Part shown: in pieces, positions 44,138-52,154 of the stretch
Layout of the letters: each line of letters begins with the position of its first letter
Numbering within the stretch: the first letter of the stretch is position 1
Source of the DNA: Humibacillus sp. DSM 29435
Lineage (GTDB): Bacteria > Actinomycetota > Actinomycetes > Actinomycetales > Dermatophilaceae
Direction of reading: 5' to 3'
Assembly (NCBI RefSeq): GCF_001758225.1
Contig: NZ_MAST01000019.1
Location: 1 to 61,914, forward strand
Length of the DNA: 61,914 nt
The notes under the pieces: generated by a model
Seen by the model: only the letters and a program-made list of their open reading frames with translations
Told to the model about the DNA's origin: nothing
The model's database searches: none
Position numbers and translations under genes: made by a program

Positions 44138-44764
44138 GTGGTGACCGAGACACACGCCCGATCGACGGCCGACCGCATCATCTGGATCGACTGCGAGATG
44201 ACCGGACTCGACCTGCGAGCCGACGCCCTGGTGGAGGTCGCGGCCCTCGTCACCGACTTCGAGCTGAACCAGCTCGACGATGGCATCGACGTGGTCATCA
44301 GACCGCCCGCCGAGGCGCTCGAGCAGATGGACGACTTCGTGCGCAACATGCACATCACCTCGGGCCTGATCGAGCAGTTCGACTCCGGCGTCACGCTGGA
44401 GGAGGCGCAGACCCTCGTGCTCGACCACATTCGCCAGTTCGTGCCAGAACCCCGCAAGGCACCGCTCGGCGGAAACACCGTCGCCACCGACCGCGGCTTC
44501 CTCGCCCGCGACATGGCGCAGCTGGAGGCGCACCTGCACTACCGCATCATCGACGTGAGCTCGATCAAGGAGCTGTCGCGCCGCTGGTACCCCCGGGTCT
44601 ACTTCAACGCACCGAAGAAGTCAGGGGGGCACCGGGCCCTGGCCGACATCCGCGAGTCGATCGCCGAGCTGCGCTACTACCGCGAGGCCGTGTTCGTTCC
44701 GCAGCCCGGCCCCGACAGCGCCACCGCCAAGGCGCTGGCCCGACCCCACGTCATCACCACCTGA
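44138..44764 (+). CDS. orn: Oligoribonuclease
   Basis: 208 residues of the DEDDh 3'-5' exonuclease family that finish RNA decay by degrading dinucleotides such as pGpG. Motifs: IIWIDCEMTGLDLRADALVE (DxE), PLGGNTVATDRGFLARDM (second Asp) and KKSGGHRALADIRESIAELR (His and last Asp). This is the usual length plus a short tail. GTG 44138 or the adjacent GTG 44141 is the start. It is divergent from the PrsW gene and precedes tRNA-His, a common actinobacterial arrangement. Confidence 0.96.
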   Translation: MVTETHARSTADRIIWIDCEMTGLDLRADALVEVAALVTDFELNQLDDGIDVVIRPPAEALEQMDDFVRNMHITSGLIEQFDSGVTLEEAQTLVLDHIRQFVPEPRKAPLGGNTVATDRGFLARDMAQLEAHLHYRIIDVSSIKELSRRWYPRVYFNAPKKSGGHRALADIRESIAELRYYREAVFVPQPGPDSATAKALARPHVITT

Positions 44765-44893
44765 CCTCGGTTGGCTCTGGCACGCCCTCGGTCACGCTCT
44801 GAGGCCCGGTCACGAGCACCCCTCCGGAGCAGGTACGATTGGCGTCGCTGTCCAGCCGGCCTCGGGTTCGCCCGCAGCCGACGGAGAGTCTTG

Positions 44894-44969
44894 GTGGGTG
44901 TAGCTCAGCTGGTAGAGCACCTGGTTGTGGTCCAGGTGGCCGCGGGTTCAAGTCCCGTCACTCACCCCA
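44894..44969 (+). tRNA. tRNA-His (GTG)
   Basis: Acceptor GTGGGTG/CACTCAC with C73 and an encoded CCA; a G at 44893 supplies the G-1 specific to tRNA-His. Anticodon loop TTGTGGT (GTG) closed by CCTGG/CCAGG; T loop TTCAAGT. Confidence 0.95.
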
Positions 44970-44971
44970 AG

Positions 44972-45007
44972 AAGGCCCCCGCGCGAAGACCATCGTGCGG
45001 GGGCCTT
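44972..45007 (+). terminator. Hairpin after tRNA-His
   Basis: AAGGCCCCCGC and GCGGGGGCCTT pair perfectly (11 bp) across a 14-nt loop directly after the tRNA. Confidence 0.75.
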
Positions 45008-45036
45008 GCTCGTCCACCGATGGGCCACAATGGGGC

Positions 45037-45141
45037 ATGCTCTCCACCAACAAACGCACCCAGAAGATCACCGTCGGCGTCATCGTCGGCCTGGTCATCA
45101 TCAGCCTGGCCCTGTCGCTCGTATCGGTGGCCCTGGCCTAG
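45037..45141 (+). CDS. Small single-pass membrane protein, 34 residues
   Basis: ATG 45037 opens MLSTNKRTQK followed by one hydrophobic helix ITVGVIVGLVIISLALSLVS and a stop at 45141. A basic N-terminus before a helix predicts N-in topology. It sits alone between tRNA-His and tRNA-Lys, after the terminator. No family is recognised; the clean basic-plus-hydrophobic design makes a real small protein likely. The rest of the gap up to tRNA-Lys holds only that tRNA's promoter. Confidence 0.6.
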   Translation: MLSTNKRTQKITVGVIVGLVIISLALSLVSVALA

Positions 45142-45208
45142 GCTCGCCCCACCGATCGGAGCATGCGGAACCGGCTCTCTGGGGATGGCAACCACGGCGC
45201 TATCGATT

Positions 45209-45236
45209 TTGTCGGGGTCGAGCCGACTGCTAACGT
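45209..45236 (+). promoter_or_regulatory. Promoter of tRNA-Lys
   Basis: TTGTCG, 16-nt spacer, TAACGT, ending 11 bp before the tRNA-Lys gene; a good sigma-70-type match for GC-rich DNA. Confidence 0.5.
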
Positions 45237-45247
45237 TTCCCCTCGTT

Positions 45248-45323
45248 GCGCCGCTAGCTCAATTGGCAGAGCAAGTGACTCTTAATCACTGGGTTCGGGG
45301 TTCGAGTCCCTGGCGGCGCACCA
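45248..45323 (+). tRNA. tRNA-Lys (CTT)
   Basis: Acceptor GCGCCGC/GCGGCGC with discriminator A and encoded CCA; anticodon loop CTCTTAA (CTT) between GTGA-type stem arms; T arm GGGG-TTCGAGT-CCCT. Confidence 0.95.
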
Positions 45324-45326
45324 AAA

Positions 45327-45360
45327 GCAGAGGTCCCTCGCCGGCGCGAGGGACCTCTGC
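45327..45360. terminator. Strong hairpin between tRNA-Lys and the DUF3618 gene
   Basis: A perfect 15-bp stem (GCAGAGGTCCCTCGC and its complement) with a CGGC loop. It follows tRNA-Lys and also the leftward-reading DUF3618 gene, so it can act in both directions. Confidence 0.85.
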
Positions 45361-45371
45361 TGCGTCGTGGG

Positions 45372-45626
45372 TCAGCGACGGCGGCGACGCACGAGCGCGA
45401 TGACCACGATGGCGGCGACGGCCGCCGCAACCACCGCCCCCACCCGTTCGACTCGCAGCTCACCGTCAGGGGTGTGAGTGGCCTCGTCGAACCTCAGCTT
45501 GAGGCTGCGCACCTGGCGCTGCGCGATCACCTTCGGCTGGGCGCGATAGGCCAGCTCGTTGACGGTGACCTCCAGTCGCTTGCGGGCGGCCTCGATGTCG
45601 GCCTCGATCCGTGCGGTGTCGCTCAT
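45372..45626 (-). CDS. DUF3618-domain membrane protein
   Basis: 84 residues. The start ARIEADIEAARKRLEVTVNE with LAYRAQPKVIAQRQV is the DUF3618 pattern; one transmembrane helix near residues 63-80 (GAVVAAAVAAIVVIALV) ends in RRRRR. Function unknown; common in actinobacteria, perhaps at the membrane with a cytoplasmic coiled coil. It is convergent with tRNA-Lys. Confidence 0.85.
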   Translation of the reverse strand: MSDTARIEADIEAARKRLEVTVNELAYRAQPKVIAQRQVRSLKLRFDEATHTPDGELRVERVGAVVAAAVAAIVVIALVRRRRR

Positions 45627-45716
45627 CTGGCTTCCTTTCGCTGCTGTGCCGACTCTGGGGCCGACTCTAGCGGCGTGTCTCGGGGGGCTCGTCGCAGGCC
45701 GAACGTACCCATTCGG

Positions 45717-46199
45717 TCAGCCCTCGAGGCCGAGGTCACGGCGCAGCTTCGCGACGTGACCGGTGGCCTTGACGTTGTAGAGCGCTCGGGTGACCACGCC
45801 CTCTTCGTCGATGACGAAGGTGGAGCGGATCACTCCCTGCACCGTCTTGCCGTAGAGCTTCTTCTCGCCGAAGGCCCCGTAGGCGCGGTGGACCGTGAGC
45901 TCCTCGTCGCTCAGAAGCGGGAAGCTGAGGCCGTCACGCTCACGGAAGCGGGCCAGCTTGGCCGGCGGGTCCTTCGAGATGCCGACGACGTCGTAGCCGT
46001 CTCGCGTGAACGAGGCCATCGACTCACTGAAGTCGCAGGCCTGCGTGGTGCACCCCGGGGTCATCGCTGCGGGGTAGAAGTAGGCGATCACCTTGCGACC
46101 GCGATGGTCAGCCAGCGAGACCGGCGCACCCGTGTCGTCGGGGAGGGTGAAGTCGGGCGCGGGGTCACCGGCCTCGATCCGGCGCTTCGGGTCAGTCAC
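45717..46199 (-). CDS. bcp: Thioredoxin-dependent thiol peroxidase (BCP)
   Basis: 160 residues of the peroxiredoxin Q/BCP type, reducing hydroperoxides with thioredoxin. Motifs: GDPAPDFTLPDDTG, IAYFYPAAMTPGCTTQACDF with the peroxidatic Cys and the resolving Cys five residues later, and GISKDPPAKLARFRERDGLSF. The C-terminal VIRSTFVIDEEG is typical. GTG 46199 gives the family's usual N-terminus. Confidence 0.95.
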   Translation of the reverse strand: MTDPKRRIEAGDPAPDFTLPDDTGAPVSLADHRGRKVIAYFYPAAMTPGCTTQACDFSESMASFTRDGYDVVGISKDPPAKLARFRERDGLSFPLLSDEELTVHRAYGAFGEKKLYGKTVQGVIRSTFVIDEEGVVTRALYNVKATGHVAKLRRDLGLEG

Positions 46200-46224
46200 G
46201 AGCTGCTCCTTCAGAAGGTCTGGG

Positions 46225-46305
46225 TGCGGACGGCGGGACTCGAACCCGCACACCTAAGGCACAGGAACCTAAATCCTGCGTGTCTACCAGTTCCACCACG
46301 TCCGC
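46225..46305 (-). tRNA. tRNA-Leu (TAG)
   Basis: 81-nt class II tRNA on the leftward strand: acceptor GCGGACG/CGTCCGC, discriminator A, anticodon stem CAGGA/TCCTG around loop TTTAGGT (anticodon TAG), a variable arm, and T arm GCGGG-TTCGAGT-CCCGC. Confidence 0.93.
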
Positions 46306-46329
46306 CGGTCGCTGCGCCACCAACTCTAG

Positions 46330-47439
46330 TCAGAAGGCGATCTCGGTCATGGAGACCGTCACCTGCGCCAGCACGTCGGGCAGCACCTCGACGCCGATGC
46401 CCGGACCGGTGGGCACCTCGAGGTGTCCACCGTCGAGCACGAAGGGCGCGGTCAGGTCTTGCTCGTAGTACCGGCTCGAGGCCGAGGTGTCGCCGGGCAT
46501 CACGAAGTTGGGCAGCGCCGCGAGAGCGACGTTGGCCGCACGACCGATACCCGTCTCGAGCATCCCACCGCACCACACCGGGATGCCGTGTGCGGCGGCG
46601 ACGTCGTGGATGCGGCGAGCCTCGAGGTAGCCACCGACGCGGGCCGGCTTGACGTTGATGACACTGCAGGCCCCGAGGGCGATGGCCGACGCGGCATCGC
46701 GAGCCGACTCGATCGACTCGTCGAGGCAGATGGGGGTGGAGATGACCTGGGCCAGCCGGGCGTGCCCGAGGAGGTCGTCGGCGGCCATCGGCTGCTCCAT
46801 CAGAAGCAGGTCGAAGGGGTCGAGCCGGGCCAGGTGTCGGGCGTCGGCGAGGGTGTAGGCGGTGTTGGCGTCTACCTGCAGCAGCATCTCGTCGCCGAAG
46901 CGCTCGCGCACGGCCCGCACCGGCTCGATGTCCCAACCCGGCTCGATCTTGAGCTTGATGCGCAGGTAGCCCTCGTCCAGATAGCCCGCCACCGCCGCGA
47001 GCAGCTCGTCGATGGAGTCCATGATGCCGACGGAGACACCGGCCGGGACGCGGTCGCGAACCGCTCCGAGATACTGCCCGAACGAGACCCCGCTCGCCTT
47101 CAGCTGGGCATCGAGAATGGCCGTCTCGAGCACCGCCTTCGACATCGGGTGACCGGTGACTGCGGCCAGAGCCGGGCCGACACGTTCGGCGGTCAGGGCC
47201 TCGCCCTCGGCCCGCAGCCGGGGGATGAGATGGTCGCGGATCACCAGGTCGGCGCCGTCGAGGAACTCCGGGCCGTAGAGCGGCTCGGGTTCGGCGGCAG
47301 ACTCGGCCCACCCCTCGGCGTCGGCGGTGACCACCCGCACGATCGTGGTCTCGCGCTCCGTGGAGGTGCCGAACGAGGTGCGGAACGGGGTGACCAGCGG
47401 GAGGCAGACCCTTCGTAGCTCGATCTTCTCGATCTTCAT
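46330..47439 (-). CDS. menC: o-Succinylbenzoate synthase / N-acylamino acid racemase (enolase superfamily)
   Basis: 369 residues. Enolase-superfamily features: RIKLKIEPGWDIEP (KxK, catalytic lysine), MLLQVDANTAYTLADA (metal Asp), FDLLLMEQPMAADDLLGH (metal Glu), TPICLDESIES (metal Asp/Glu) and VINVKPARVGGYLEARRIHD (second catalytic lysine). Sequences of this type include both OSBS (menaquinone synthesis) and N-succinylamino acid racemase. No other men gene is nearby, and the gene is coupled by ATGA to a GNAT acyltransferase, a pairing that fits an amino-acid racemisation pathway. The symbol is therefore tentative. Confidence 0.85.
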   Translation of the reverse strand: MKIEKIELRRVCLPLVTPFRTSFGTSTERETTIVRVVTADAEGWAESAAEPEPLYGPEFLDGADLVIRDHLIPRLRAEGEALTAERVGPALAAVTGHPMSKAVLETAILDAQLKASGVSFGQYLGAVRDRVPAGVSVGIMDSIDELLAAVAGYLDEGYLRIKLKIEPGWDIEPVRAVRERFGDEMLLQVDANTAYTLADARHLARLDPFDLLLMEQPMAADDLLGHARLAQVISTPICLDESIESARDAASAIALGACSVINVKPARVGGYLEARRIHDVAAAHGIPVWCGGMLETGIGRAANVALAALPNFVMPGDTSASSRYYEQDLTAPFVLDGGHLEVPTGPGIGVEVLPDVLAQVTVSMTEIAF

Positions 47440-48350
47440 GACGCGCCTCTCTCGGTGCGGCCCGTGCCCGCGGCATCCCCAGCATTCCCAGCATCCCCAG
47501 CATCGTTCGTGAGCCGGTACCAGCCCGTTCTGGTGACCCCGGTCGCGCGGTATCCCGACCCGAACGCCTCCACGAACACCTCCCCCACCCGGGTGCGCCA
47601 CTGTGATGCCTCGTCGGGGTTGCGGCGGCGGAGCACGACCACGTCGGCCGGAACCCGGCACCAGCGTGCCCCGGCGACATCGACGACGAAGGGCTGACCG
47701 TCGGGGCCTGTCGCCGACACGTCGTCGGCCGTGAAGTCGGGCAGGTCGACCGGTGGGGGCTGGCCCTCGCTGCAGGCCACCGAGCGCTGGTCGGTGAGCG
47801 GCCACACTGCCGCGAGGCGGTCGCTCGGGCCGGTGTTGATGGCATCGGCCATCGGCCCGTAGAAGTCGGGCAGGTACTCGTCGCAGTGGGCTCCGAGCTT
47901 GGTCAGGTTGAACCGGGCGTTGCGGCTGACCAGCGGGTCGAAGGTCCAGTTCAGGGTGGTGAAGCCCCGCTCGAGGGCCCACGCTCGCTGGTGCAGCTTG
48001 AGGGCGAACCCGATGCCCCGGTCGCTCACGTCGGGCGCGACGGCCGCGATGAGCGAGTAGGCGCCCACGCCGTCGGGTGAGACGATCGCCACCGCCGTTC
48101 CCAGCAGGCGTCCGTCGTCGTCGTGGGCCACCGTGACGTTGCAGCCGGCGTGACTGATGGCGCGGAGCACGTCGGGCGGGAGCGGCGCCCCGTCGGGCGA
48201 GCTCCCCCAGACGCTGGTGAGCAGCGCTGCCACGTCACGCAGCCGGTTCATCGCATGCTCGTTCCCGACCGCGACGTTCGAGAAGGATGCCGCTCGGGCA
48301 GCGGCATCCCGCGCCTGACGGACGAGCGGGTCGGCACTGGCGTCGGCCAT
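47436..48350 (-). CDS. GNAT-family N-acyltransferase
   Basis: 304 residues. The GNAT fold is suggested by VTVAHDDDGRLLGTAVAIVS and the acyl-CoA loop VSDRGIGFALKLHQRAWALE, with NWTFDPLVSRNARFNLTKLG after it. Its stop overlaps the enolase-type gene. In some bacteria a GNAT N-succinyltransferase works with an N-succinylamino acid racemase. The C-terminal Asp-Ala-Gly repeats come from a 9-bp tandem repeat (about 47475-47505). ATG 48350 has a purine-rich Shine-Dalgarno. Confidence 0.8.
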   Translation of the reverse strand: MADASADPLVRQARDAAARAASFSNVAVGNEHAMNRLRDVAALLTSVWGSSPDGAPLPPDVLRAISHAGCNVTVAHDDDGRLLGTAVAIVSPDGVGAYSLIAAVAPDVSDRGIGFALKLHQRAWALERGFTTLNWTFDPLVSRNARFNLTKLGAHCDEYLPDFYGPMADAINTGPSDRLAAVWPLTDQRSVACSEGQPPPVDLPDFTADDVSATGPDGQPFVVDVAGARWCRVPADVVVLRRRNPDEASQWRTRVGEVFVEAFGSGYRATGVTRTGWYRLTNDAGDAGNAGDAAGTGRTERGAS

Positions 48351-48437
48351 GGGTTCTCTCCCCTGTCTCTGCGCTTGCGGGTGGTGCGGTGCTGCGCCCA
48401 TTGTCGGTCGCTGGCCCCTCGGTGGCGAGGGCGGCAG

Positions 48438-49613
48438 TCAGCCGATCACACCGACCCGTTCGGTCAGGGCCTGCGCGTTGCGGTCGGCGAGGGCCAGTGC
48501 GCACTCCCGCAGGGTGGCGCCTGAGGTGCGGTGGTCGCCCTCCACCGTGTCGACGAGCCGACGCATCACCGTGTCGATCTTGGCGAACGACGCTGCGGCC
48601 GTGGGCTCGATGTCGCCGAAGACGACCCACCACCACCACGCGTTCGTCATGACGTTGGCGAGGAAGTCAGGAACGACGGGGATGCCGCGCTGCGCCAGCG
48701 CCGCTTCGGCCTCGGGGAGGGTCGGCATGTTCGCGCCCTCCACGACGGCTCGGGCCCGCACCCGCTCGACCACGTCGCCAGTGATGACGTACGACATGGC
48801 CGCAGGCACGAGCAGGTCGCACGGAACGTCGAGCCAGGTGTCGCGATCGGCCGTGACATCGCCGGGGCGCAGGCCCGCGCGGTCGATGACGCCGTGCTCG
48901 TCGCGCGAACGCAACAGGCCCTCGACGTCGAGGCCGTCGTCACAGCGGACCAGCCCCTCTCGGTCGGCGACGGCCACGACCTTGACACCGGCGCGTGCGA
49001 GATAGCGCGCTGCGGCTCCCCCGATCGACCCGAAGCCCTGCACGACCGCCGTCGTTCGCGTCGGGGGCAGCCCCAGGCCCTCGGCCGTGAGCAGGGCTGC
49101 CTGCGCGACGCCGTACCCACCGACGAGCCCGTCGAGGGAGATGCCGTCGACCGTGCAGGCGAACGCATCGGCGAGTCTCCCCCGAGCGGTTGAGGGGTCG
49201 TCGAACGTGGCGAAGACGGCCTCGACGGTGGAGGGCAGCCCGAGCTCGGCAGCCACCTCGTCGATCGTCTCCTGGCGCAGGCCGAAGTCCTCCCCGGTGT
49301 TCCACTGCGAGCGCACGGTCGGCAGGATGGCCGAGAGAAAACGCTTCAGCACGTCGCGGGCGTCGGGGGCACCCGGGTCGATGTCGATGCCGCCCTTGGC
49401 GCCGCCGAGGGGAACGTAGGCGTCGGCCGGGTCGTACACGAGGGCCTCTTTGCGCGTCATGCCCTGGGCCAGTCCGCGCACCTCCTCGAGGCTGCACCCG
49501 TCGCGCAGCCGCAGGCCTCCGGAGGCCAGCCCGCGCACCAGGGAGTCGATCACGACGTAGCCCCGTCGAGAGGTCACGGGGTCGCACCAGGTGATCTCGA
49601 GCAGCGAGCTCAT
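48438..49613 (-). CDS. Glu/Leu/Phe/Val dehydrogenase
   Basis: 391 residues, an NAD(P)-dependent amino acid dehydrogenase. The catalytic segment GGAKGGIDIDPGAPDARD holds the lysine of the GGxKG motif, QWNTGEDFGLRQETIDEVA follows, and the Rossmann domain has AVVQGFGSIGGAAARYLARA and ADREGLVRCDD. It reversibly deaminates an amino acid to the 2-oxo acid. ATG 49613 overlaps the ThDP-enzyme stop (ATGA). Its place after a permease and a ThDP enzyme supports a catabolic role; the amino acid is not determinable from sequence alone. Confidence 0.9.
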   Translation of the reverse strand: MSSLLEITWCDPVTSRRGYVVIDSLVRGLASGGLRLRDGCSLEEVRGLAQGMTRKEALVYDPADAYVPLGGAKGGIDIDPGAPDARDVLKRFLSAILPTVRSQWNTGEDFGLRQETIDEVAAELGLPSTVEAVFATFDDPSTARGRLADAFACTVDGISLDGLVGGYGVAQAALLTAEGLGLPPTRTTAVVQGFGSIGGAAARYLARAGVKVVAVADREGLVRCDDGLDVEGLLRSRDEHGVIDRAGLRPGDVTADRDTWLDVPCDLLVPAAMSYVITGDVVERVRARAVVEGANMPTLPEAEAALAQRGIPVVPDFLANVMTNAWWWWVVFGDIEPTAAASFAKIDTVMRRLVDTVEGDHRTSGATLRECALALADRNAQALTERVGVIG

Positions 49614-51238
49614 GCGTGCTCTCCTCCCCCGGCCGGAGCGGCCCGCTCGTGGTGGCGCACATGGATGACGGTCGGGCGGTCGGCGAGAAGGCCCACCCTG
49701 ACCGCCGCGGTCAGGTCGACCGGATCGTCGACGGTGGTACCGAGGCAACCGAGCGATCGCCCGAGTGCCGCGAAGTCGGGGGCCTCGAAGGTGACGGCGT
49801 GCACCGGGTCGCCGCGCCCCGTCATCTCGTGGCGGATCTCGCCGTATCCGCGGTTGTCGACCACGACCACCGGCAGCGTGAGACCCAGCTCGGCAGCGGT
49901 CGCGAGCTCCGCGACGGTGAACATCAGCCCGCCGTCACCGAGCACCGCCACCACGGGACGGTCGGGGTTGCCCACCTTGGCCCCGATGGCGGCCGGCAGT
50001 CCGTAGCCGAGCGTGCCGTAGCCCGTGGGGAAGAGGTACGAGCTCGGTTCGTGCACAGGCAGGTTGGCCAGCATGCCGTAGTAGCAGAACATGGCGTTGT
50101 CGGTGCCGAGCACGACGTCGCGAGGCAGCGCTGCCGACAGGGCGCGCACGAGCGGGAGCCAGGTCGCTCCCTCCCGCTCGGCGTCAGCCCTTTTGCGCTC
50201 CCGCCAGCCCAGAAGGTCGATGGGATCACGTCTGGCGGGCTCCCCGCCCAGCGCGACGAGCAGGTCGGCCAGCACCCGTGCCGAGTCGCCGACGAGCCCC
50301 AGGTCGGGCAGGGCGTTGGTGACCATCGCGACCGGGTCGATGTCGATGCGCACGAGCCGGCCCGCCAGCGGCAGCGGGCCGTTCCACAGGTCGGCCGGTG
50401 CGAGCTCGGTGCCGACCGCCAGCACCACGTCGGCCTCCGTCACGAGGTCGCGCACGACCGGCAGGTGGATCCCCGCCCCCAGGGCGAGAGGGTGGTCCTC
50501 GGGCAGCACCCCCTTGCCGTTGGTCGTCGTCACCACCGGGGCGCCCAGCCGCTCGGCCACGGCCCGCAGCTCGGCTGCTGCCCGGTTGGCGCCGCCCCCC
50601 GCGAGGATCACCGGGAAGGCGGCATCGTCCAACCAGGCAGCCGCCTCGGTCACGACGCCGGCCGGCGCCGTGGGGGCGAGCCGGTGACAGGCGCCCGCGG
50701 GCCCGGTGGCCGGCCCGTCGGTGGTCTCCAGGAGCACGTCGAGGGGGACCTCCAGGTGCACCGGGCGGGGTCGGCCGTGGGTCATGATCGCGAAGGCCTG
50801 GGCCACGGCGACGGGGATGTCCTCGACACTGGTCGGTCGCAGGCTGGCCGCAGCGACCGCGCGCATGGCCCCCTGCTGGTCCTTCGTCTCGTGCAGCAAC
50901 CCGTTGCCCGCGGCAGGGTGTCGCAGGGGCAGGCCGGGTGAGACGACGAGCACCGGCACCGAGTCGGAGTAGGCCTGACCGATGGCGGCAACCGCGTTGA
51001 GCAGGGCCGGTCCGGTGGTGACCAGGGCGACCCCGACCCGGCCGGTCGTGCGCGCATAGCCGTCAGCGGCGTAGCCCGCACCCTGCTCGTGCCGGGTGCC
51101 CACGTGTCGAACCCCGTGGGCGAGCAGGTGGCGGTAGATCTCGAGGTTGTGGGTGCCCGGGATGCCGAACACCGTGTCGACCCCGTGCGCGACCAGCGCA
51201 GCGACCAGGGCCTCACCGCCGCTCGTCGGCCCCGTCAC
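49610..51238 (-). CDS. Thiamine diphosphate-dependent 2-oxo acid decarboxylase-like enzyme
   Basis: 542 residues with the three domains of the acetolactate synthase superfamily: Pyr domain (DTVFGIPGTHNLEIYRHLLA, THEQGAGYAADGYAR-like segment with the catalytic Glu), central domain, and PP domain (VAVLGDGGLMFTVAELATAA then VVVDNRGYGEI, the GDG-N ThDP motif). The N-terminal third resembles 5-guanidino-2-oxopentanoate decarboxylase (AruI) more than IlvB, and no small IlvN subunit is present. GTG 51238. Predicted to decarboxylate the 2-oxo acid made by the coupled dehydrogenase. Confidence 0.82.
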   Translation of the reverse strand: MTGPTSGGEALVAALVAHGVDTVFGIPGTHNLEIYRHLLAHGVRHVGTRHEQGAGYAADGYARTTGRVGVALVTTGPALLNAVAAIGQAYSDSVPVLVVSPGLPLRHPAAGNGLLHETKDQQGAMRAVAAASLRPTSVEDIPVAVAQAFAIMTHGRPRPVHLEVPLDVLLETTDGPATGPAGACHRLAPTAPAGVVTEAAAWLDDAAFPVILAGGGANRAAAELRAVAERLGAPVVTTTNGKGVLPEDHPLALGAGIHLPVVRDLVTEADVVLAVGTELAPADLWNGPLPLAGRLVRIDIDPVAMVTNALPDLGLVGDSARVLADLLVALGGEPARRDPIDLLGWRERKRADAEREGATWLPLVRALSAALPRDVVLGTDNAMFCYYGMLANLPVHEPSSYLFPTGYGTLGYGLPAAIGAKVGNPDRPVVAVLGDGGLMFTVAELATAAELGLTLPVVVVDNRGYGEIRHEMTGRGDPVHAVTFEAPDFAALGRSLGCLGTTVDDPVDLTAAVRVGLLADRPTVIHVRHHERAAPAGGGEHA

Positions 51239-51239
51239 A

Positions 51240-52154
51240 TCAGGCACGGTCTGACAGGCTGAGCTCTCCGGCCCGGGCCCGGGGGACGACCACGACCGGC
51301 ACCGGGGAGTCTCGGATGATCTTGGCGGCTCGCGATCCGAGAAACACACGAGCGAAGGGTCCTGCACTGCCCGATCCGATGGTCAGCACGTCCCCTGACG
51401 CCCACCCGATGCTGTCGAGGGCCTCGCCCCAGCGGCTCCCCCGACCGACCACGATCTCCATCCGGTCTGACTCCAGGGTCTGTGGGGCGTGGGCCTGCAG
51501 CGCGCGGCGCGCCGAGGCCTTCATGTCAGCCGTCCACACCGCCACGACGTCGTCGGCCTCGACGCCGAACCGGGCGGTGACCGGCGGGCGGGCCTGTACC
51601 GCCAGCAGGGCCAGTCGCAACGACGCGTCGACCTGCGAGGCCACGTGTCGGGCCGCACCGACCAGCGCCTCGTCACGTTGCGACCCGCCGTAGGCCACCG
51701 TGATCCGACTGACCTTCTCCGACTCTCCGCATCGAAAACCCCTGGTGGCCAGCGCGATCGGGATCGGTGAGCTGTGCAGCAACCGCGACGCGACACTGCT
51801 CATGGTGATGTGTCCGAACACCCCGGCGGTCGAGCTGCCCAGCACGATCATCGAAGCGCCGTGTTCCTCGGCAGCCCGAAGCAGGCCACTGGCCCCAGAG
51901 CGAGCCTGCAGCTGCACGTAGCTGACCGGTACGTCGGCCGGGGCCTCAGACCGCGCCCGGTCGAGCGCCCGGTCGGCGAGATCGACCATGTCGGCCAGAT
52001 ACTCGGCATCCACCTGGGTTCCGCCCGGCAGCCACGGAGCCGGCACGACACTGCAGACCACCACATCCGACCCGGCCGACCGAGCGAGCATGGCCCCCAG
52101 CTCGAGGGCCGAGCGGCCCTGCAGGTTGGGCGGGTAGCCCACCAGAACGGTCAC
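51240..52154 (-). CDS. Tandem universal stress protein
   Basis: 304 residues with two UspA domains. The first (1-135) ends MIVLGSSTAGVFGHITMSSV and SPIPIALATRG; the second (150-295) ends VLTIGSGSAGPFARVFLGSR and SPVPVVVVPRA. Both carry the G-x2-G-x(9)-G(S/T)-like ATP-binding pattern. GTG 52154 overlaps the permease stop (GTGA), so it is cotranscribed with the transporter, suggesting it tunes transport or stress response. It lies 1 bp from the ThDP-enzyme gene. Confidence 0.9.
   Translation of the reverse strand: MTVLVGYPPNLQGRSALELGAMLARSAGSDVVVCSVVPAPWLPGGTQVDAEYLADMVDLADRALDRARSEAPADVPVSYVQLQARSGASGLLRAAEEHGASMIVLGSSTAGVFGHITMSSVASRLLHSSPIPIALATRGFRCGESEKVSRITVAYGGSQRDEALVGAARHVASQVDASLRLALLAVQARPPVTARFGVEADDVVAVWTADMKASARRALQAHAPQTLESDRMEIVVGRGSRWGEALDSIGWASGDVLTIGSGSAGPFARVFLGSRAAKIIRDSPVPVVVVPRARAGELSLSDRA

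Noticed and set aside
42756-46305. tRNA-linked integrated element
   Set aside because: Four tRNA genes are intact, with no integrase, no duplicated tRNA 3' end and only housekeeping genes between.
49610-51238. Acetolactate synthase large subunit IlvB
   Set aside because: No ilvN follows, and the N-terminal segment and operon context fit a catabolic 2-oxo acid decarboxylase better.
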